A stretch of DNA of 12,500 nt from Penaeus vannamei (lineage: Eukaryota > Arthropoda > Malacostraca > Decapoda > Penaeidae), in the NCBI RefSeq assembly GCF_042767895.1, contig NC_091564.1, positions 18,477,218 to 18,489,717 of the forward strand, read 5' to 3'. The stretch's first letter is position 1, and every line of letters starts with the position of its first letter. The notes under the pieces are model-generated. The model searched no databases, was not told where the DNA came from, and saw only the letters and a program-made list of their open reading frames with translations. The position numbers and the translations under genes are program-made. Shown here piece by piece: positions 8,935 through 12,500 of this stretch.

Positions 8935-10035
8935 TCACATCTTTCTTTTCCGAAAAGGGACTCCTTCACCCTTCTATTCTCCACGTTCTCTCCGTCGTCT
9001 TCTTGATCCTTGTCAGGGTTTGTTTCCCCTGATTTAGGGGGTTATGGAGACACAGTTCTGCCTTCTTCTTTATTATATTGGTAGCGTGGCGTGGGTTGTC
9101 TCGTGCAAGGGGTAGAGGAGGCGCACCGAGCGAAGACGCGGTGGGGGGACCGCCAGAAGGGAAGGTCCGCGACTCGAGGATGAGTGTCTGTAGTATTGTA
9201 GGGCAGGTCAGGTGTCACGAGCCATGCGTGTGGCTAGTTATCCCGACGTTGTGGTTGGCAGCACAAGGAATGGCCATCAGGATCATCTGACCACTCTCAG
9301 AATCTTCCCCTTCTGCCAATTCCCACTAGCCCTATCTTTCTACACCTCCAGATGCCCAGATCACCCCATTCCCCTCGTCAACTTCTGGGAAATTGCTTAA
9401 TTGCCTTGTCTTGCATAGTAAAAACAAAGTTTCTGGGCATCCGGTCTTGCAGCATTGACCACCTCAGCTTTATTTCTGTCTCCCCATAAAAGACGCGTGT
9501 TTATGTACGATCAAACGCAAATACCCATGTAAAGAAGGCTGGATTTCTACAGAAATTCGTCTGCTTAACGTAAACAAAAGCCGACCGGCGGATGGTGATG
9601 ACACAACGGAAATATTTTCCGGTGAATATTTTCGTGATTTTATATGGCTGCAGATAGATTGAGTCAAATTAAAAGTGATTACGGCATTATTCATTTATTT
9701 TCCTATATTCAAAGATATTAGATATGAAAATTAATGAAATCGTCATGACGCAAACCCATATGACGTGTCAAGACCAAGACGCATTACGACGGAGATTCAG
9801 TAAATTTCACTTTAGTTCGGTCTTCCAGTTGGGCAGCTCCAAAGCCAGAGCCACAATCTTATATAGTTATTTGAAAGCTTCATCCCTGCGATACTCCCAC
9901 GGTAAGTAATTGTGTACCTTTTGGTTAAAACAAGTTTAAAAGTTCAATGTTGCATTTTCTTAAGTTATACGCGTAGTGCGTTTCCTATATGGGTAAACTA
10001 AACTGGGTAAATAAAGTAGATTTCCAATGTATAAC
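8935..10035. other. Intergenic, nothing firmly recognised
   Basis: Mixed-composition sequence, GC-richer at 9080-9210. An open frame at 9724-9909 begins with ATG and runs 61 codons across a strong donor-like site (CACG|GTAAGT at 9902/9903); without an acceptor or homology it is not called. A small near-palindrome CGGAAATATTTTCCG lies near 9606-9620. Confidence 0.45.
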
Positions 10036-10327
10036 CTATGCGGAGAGGAGTGGCTGATCCTCCATAAGACCGCAAGACCGCGGAAAATGATTTCCCCAAT
10101 TGTAACTCTTTATGTGTTTGACGTAGGTTGATTTTTACGTCTGGGCTTTCTACAGAGAGGAGTAATGTGGGGAAACTGCAGAGTTTTCCCACATTACTCC
10201 ACTGTGTAGAGCACCCAGACATTAAATCATTCTACGTCAAACAGACATAAAGAGTGACAGTTGGGGAAATATTCAACCATCCATTTTCCGCGGTCTTATG
10301 GCAAACCAGTCACTCCTGTCTTTGTAG
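10036..10327. repeat. Long imperfect palindrome (foldback element, MITE-like)
   Basis: Two arms, 10036-10177 and 10182-10327, are reverse complements over nearly their whole length around a four-base centre (GCAG, 10178-10181). I judge identity at roughly four in five by eye. Well-matched blocks include CCATAAGACCGC with GCGGTCTTATGG, the block around CTCTTTATG/CATAAAGAG, GACGTA/TACGTC, and AATGTGGGGAAACT with AGTTTTCCCACATT. The left arm carries a tandem 8-base duplication (AAGACCGC, 10066-10081) and the right arm an extra block of about 12 bases near 10271-10282. No clear target-site duplication was found. RNA from either strand would fold into a hairpin of about 140 bp. Confidence 0.88.
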
Positions 10328-10382
10328 ATTGTAAAAATATCTTTTCATGTAGAAAAACATTTTATGTAAATACACATTCAAG

Positions 10383-11038
10383 ATGTCAACACATCCATCT
10401 TTCCAAGAGCACTGGCTCACGGACAGCCAATTCCTAAACTGGCTTGCGAGGGTTGCCGGTACACCTTCTAAGGCCTATAGTTGATTGCCATAAGCATCTT
10501 AGCGCTGAAAAAAAAAAACATCACTGAATCAGCACCGGCTATCTCAGAAACATGTAGCCTTGGAGCAGAGGCAGAAGAAGACATCAATCGAGCCTAAATG
10601 TGAAGCACAGAGAGCCGACAGAATTACCAATAGTGTGGGCTATACCACAATATTGTTCATTGTTATTTTGGCTAAACATAGTTTGCCATTTAGTTGAGTA
10701 TTACAGTACCCGTATATGTAATAATGTCGTAATCATGATGAGTTTATATATTTATCTTTCCTAATATTGCAATATAAAATTGACTTTCTTTTCAGCCTAT
10801 GTGATGACCTGATGGAACTAAACAAGAGGATGTTCCCCGATTCCGAGATCGCGGCTCAGTTGGTGATTGCAAGAAGAAAACGCTCATATCGTTCAAGGCC
10901 AAAGGGAGTACGTTTCCCAAAATAGCTAATAAGCTAGCAAGATGCAAATTTAGTTTAATTGTCGACGAAACAACAGACTGCGCCTTATAGAAAGCATGCG
11001 CTATAGTTGTGGGGTATGAATATTTTGATGAGGTGTGT
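10383..11038 (+). pseudogene. Decayed hAT-type transposase with BED zinc finger
   Basis: Fragments of a transposase of the hAT superfamily (like host-domesticated ZBED5, FAM200 and SCAND3 proteins). An ATG at 10383 opens M-S-T-H-P-S-F-Q-E-H-W-L-T-D-S-Q-F-L-N-W-L...S-K-A-Y (to 10481), the usual start of these proteins leading into a BED finger. The finger cysteines are lost and stops follow (TGA 10482-10484 and others), with a Leu-Ser-Ala-Glu-Lys-Lys trace after them in a shifted frame. At 10794-10862 comes S-L-C-D-D-L-M-E-L-N-K-R-M-F-P-D-S-E-I-A-A-Q-L, a family-typical block. After a net frameshift near 10862, frame 2 gives C-K-F-S-L-I-V-D-E-T-T-D, the conserved segment with a catalytic Asp, then a TAG at 10988-10990 and A-I-V-V-G-Y. 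The ORF ends in a TG microsatellite. Non-functional; the C-terminal part is absent from the window. Family assignment is from motif memory. Confidence 0.75.
10630..10795 (+). other. Intron-like or inserted AT-rich segment inside the transposase remnant
   Basis: About 165 bases of AT-rich, non-coding sequence separate the N-terminal and central transposase blocks. It ends in a strong polypyrimidine-acceptor (ACTTTCTTTTCAG, to 10795), and a weak donor-like GTGTGG lies near 10634. It could be a real intron of the old transposase or a later insertion; the left border is uncertain. Confidence 0.35.
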
Positions 11039-11064
11039 GAATGTGTGTGTGAATGTGTGTGTGA

Positions 11065-11133
<69 letters not shown>

Positions 11134-11148
11134 CGTGCGTGCGTGTGC
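11033..11148. repeat. (GAATGTGTGTGT)3 and (TG)n/(GTGC)n microsatellite
   Basis: Three 12-base units starting GAATGTGTGTGT from 11039, then TG repeats with one GAG break, ending in GTGC units (about 11129-11146). It directly follows the last recognisable transposase codons. Confidence 0.95.
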
Positions 11149-11490
11149 AGAGCTGCTCTTCCCTAGCAGTATTTCTGACGTTCTCTAAACATCAAAGATA
11201 AAGAAAACGAATAGAGATAATAAAATTGGACCATACACTATGCTAAACGGATAAATATTAAATTGCAGTTACAGTGCGTAGGATCAAAGTCTGGTTATTA
11301 TAAGATTTCCTGCGTTACTTTCTTGTTTATTATATGTCCGAAACAATATGCAATATATAGAGGTATTATTGGAAATGCGACCCTACACCTAATTTAAAGA
11401 ATCTGAGCTTACCATGTAGTAGAACACATAGTTAGATAGATAGTTTTCTTCTATATAATTTTCGGCGCAAATTGATAATAACGGAGTTAT
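11149..11490. other. AT-rich, nothing recognised
   Basis: No open frame, repeat or motif that I can support. I could not find a continuation of the transposase here. Confidence 0.5.
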
Positions 11491-11496
11491 AGAGGG

Positions 11497-11704
11497 TATA
11501 AAATCCATGATTTCCAGGAGCCGCAGTAACCTTCCACCTCCAGCGCCGCGTCAAAATGACAAAAAGTCGTTAAGAGCGACGGGAAATCGGACGGATTTGT
11601 AGCGGATGACGTATGCGAGGGAAATCAAATGAGCCAATTAGATTCGTGCGTGAACGTAGACACTCAATAGAACCAATTAGATATGAAATACATCATCACG
11701 TGAT
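11497..11704 (+). promoter_or_regulatory. Promoter-like cluster (TATA, initiator, paired CCAAT, E-box)
   Basis: TATAAAA at 11497-11503 is followed 28 bases later by a GCAGT initiator-like site (A at 11525), the expected arthropod spacing. Downstream lie a TGACGTAT CRE-like site (about 11607), two copies of CCAATTAGAT 39 bases apart (11634-11643, 11673-11682), and the perfect palindrome ATCACGTGAT (11695-11704) containing a CACGTG E-box. Each motif is short; the cluster is suggestive only. It may be the promoter of a mobile element. Confidence 0.3.
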
Positions 11705-11755
11705 AATAGAAGCTGGGCCTAGGGGAAGGCAGTTGAAATTCAAATCAGTTCCACC

Positions 11756-11878
11756 ATGGCTAGACAGTGTGTAGGTTGTGAGAACAATAATTTAAATTTC
11801 ACATCCAAATATCAACAAAATAACGAAGCAAGCTTACTATATCTACATCACGGTGTAATGGAAGTACAATGTACATGA
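11756..11878 (+). CDS. Short hypothetical ORF with strong Kozak context
   Basis: Forty codons starting M-A-R-Q-C-V-G-C-E-N-N-N at an ideal start context (TTCCACCATGG), downstream of the promoter-like cluster. It has a Cys-x2-Cys pair but no recognisable domain. A second frame starting at ATG 11869 overlaps its end and continues to 11967 (ending L-K-N-K-T-K-K-A-V), so a frameshifted longer ORF is possible. I recognise no family. It could be a remnant of a transposon gene or chance. Confidence 0.2.
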   Translation: MARQCVGCENNNLNFTSKYQQNNEASLLYLHHGVMEVQCT

Positions 11879-11978
11879 CATCGTGTCATTACAGAAAGGA
11901 CAAGACACCAGTGGGTTTGTGGTACATGAAAAAAGATTTAAAAAACAAAACGAAGAAAGCAGTGTAACTTTAGTGTAA

Positions 11979-12066
11979 GTGATCGCAATTCCCGCCAACA
12001 ACGACCTGGATGACCCCGACGATCCCAGTGACCCGCAGCCTGGCCCGTCTGGAGTTGATGATTCAG
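11979..12066 (+). pseudogene. Pro/Asp-rich exon-like fragment ending in a strong donor
   Basis: The open stretch reads N-N-D-L-D-D-P-D-D-P-S-D-P-Q-P-G-P-S-G-V and ends GATTCAG|GTAAGA at 12066/12067, a near-perfect splice donor. Acidic, proline-rich segments with P-Q-P-G-P-S-G are common near the N-termini of transposon-encoded proteins, so I read this as a mobile-element exon remnant. There is no ATG in frame: a TAA precedes it directly. Low certainty. Confidence 0.25.
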
Positions 12067-12091
12067 GTAAGATGAGGTTTAAACTGTCCCG

Positions 12092-12310
12092 GAGTCAGGG
12101 CTCTCTCCTGCCGGAACATACGAGGAGAAGATTTTACAGACCAGGCGGGGGGGGGGGGGAGCAGCCCTTCCTAAAAGGGGGCTAAAAACGTGTCAGATAC
12201 CTGGTTTGCCCGGGGTCTATCCTGCCGGAACATACGAGGTCAAGATTTTGTAAACCAGGCGGGGGATAGGGGGGCGGTACCACCCCCTGAAAGGGGATGG
12301 AACCCCCTAT
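12092..12310. repeat. Two-copy tandem repeat, 114-base period
   Basis: The 19-base block CCTGCCGGAACATACGAGG is identical at 12107-12125 and 12221-12239. Similarity continues through AAGATTTT...ACCAGGCGGGGG and into a G-rich then C/A-rich tail (about 12160-12190 and 12275-12310). The copies differ in the G-run (12145-12159 in copy 1; GGGGGATAGGGGGGCGG in copy 2). Copy 1 also has a TCCTC/GAGGA-type stem around the core. Confidence 0.85.
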
Positions 12311-12500
12311 ACAACTCGAAAATGTGTTAATATACTATGCTTACTAGTATTCTACCGATATTTCTCGAAATTCCCAGATATGTAGGTCTATCATGCCCTC
12401 CACAGCTATCGAGATCAATATCGTAGTTATGCTTCCTTTGCGAAGTAAATGAGTGCTAGATTCGTACGAAACGACGAAAGCTATTAGAAAATTATTTCAT
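12311..12500. other. Window end, nothing recognised
   Basis: AT-rich sequence with no repeat, ORF or motif that I can support. Confidence 0.5.

Noticed and set aside
8522..8938. 138-codon minus-strand frame resembling a multi-pass membrane protein
   Set aside because: The Leu/Phe/Ser content follows from the purine-rich tract on the other strand; no true membrane-segment and loop pattern.

Overview
This window is eukaryotic nuclear DNA, most likely from a decapod crustacean and probably a penaeid shrimp. It holds no bacterial-type gene structure. Three coding exons are bounded by GT...AG introns, and the introns are filled with long dinucleotide microsatellites: (CT)n, (AT)n, (CA)n, several (TG)n tracts and poly-G. 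Such microsatellite density is known from penaeid genomes. The encoded protein also looks like a crustacean fatty acid-binding protein. The species is inferred from memory of the family; no search was run.

Left third (1-4340): the 3' part of one plus-strand gene for an intracellular fatty acid-binding protein (FABP/iLBP family). Exon 1 lies left of the window. Exons 2 (950-1122), 3 (1994-2098) and 4 (3810-3860, with the stop) join in phase and give the C-terminal 109 residues, including the Arg...Arg-x-Tyr carboxylate-binding set. All three intron positions agree with the classic four-exon layout of the family. The introns carry most of the repeats, two strongly G-rich (possible quadruplex) stretches and a C-rich stretch. 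A pyrimidine-rich 3' UTR with candidate poly(A) signals follows.

Middle (about 4340-10030): no gene that can be defended. It holds a very long (TG)n tract near 5106-5276, a cryptic exon-like segment at 4953-5024, a TATA-like element near 7468, and a 350-base purine-rich tract (8583-8934). The rest is AT-rich sequence with short chance ORFs.

Right part (10030-12500) is mobile-element territory. A 292-base long imperfect palindrome (10036-10327) lies 55 bases upstream of the ATG of a decayed BED-finger hAT-type transposase (10383-11038), which has stops, a frameshift and an intron-like insert, and which ends in a (TG)n tract. Beyond it are a promoter-like cluster with a short Kozak-started ORF (11497-11878), a Pro/Asp-rich exon-like fragment ending in a strong donor (11979-12066), and a two-copy tandem repeat with a 114-base period (12092-12310). 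The only functional gene I can support is the FABP gene; the rest is repeat and transposon-derived.
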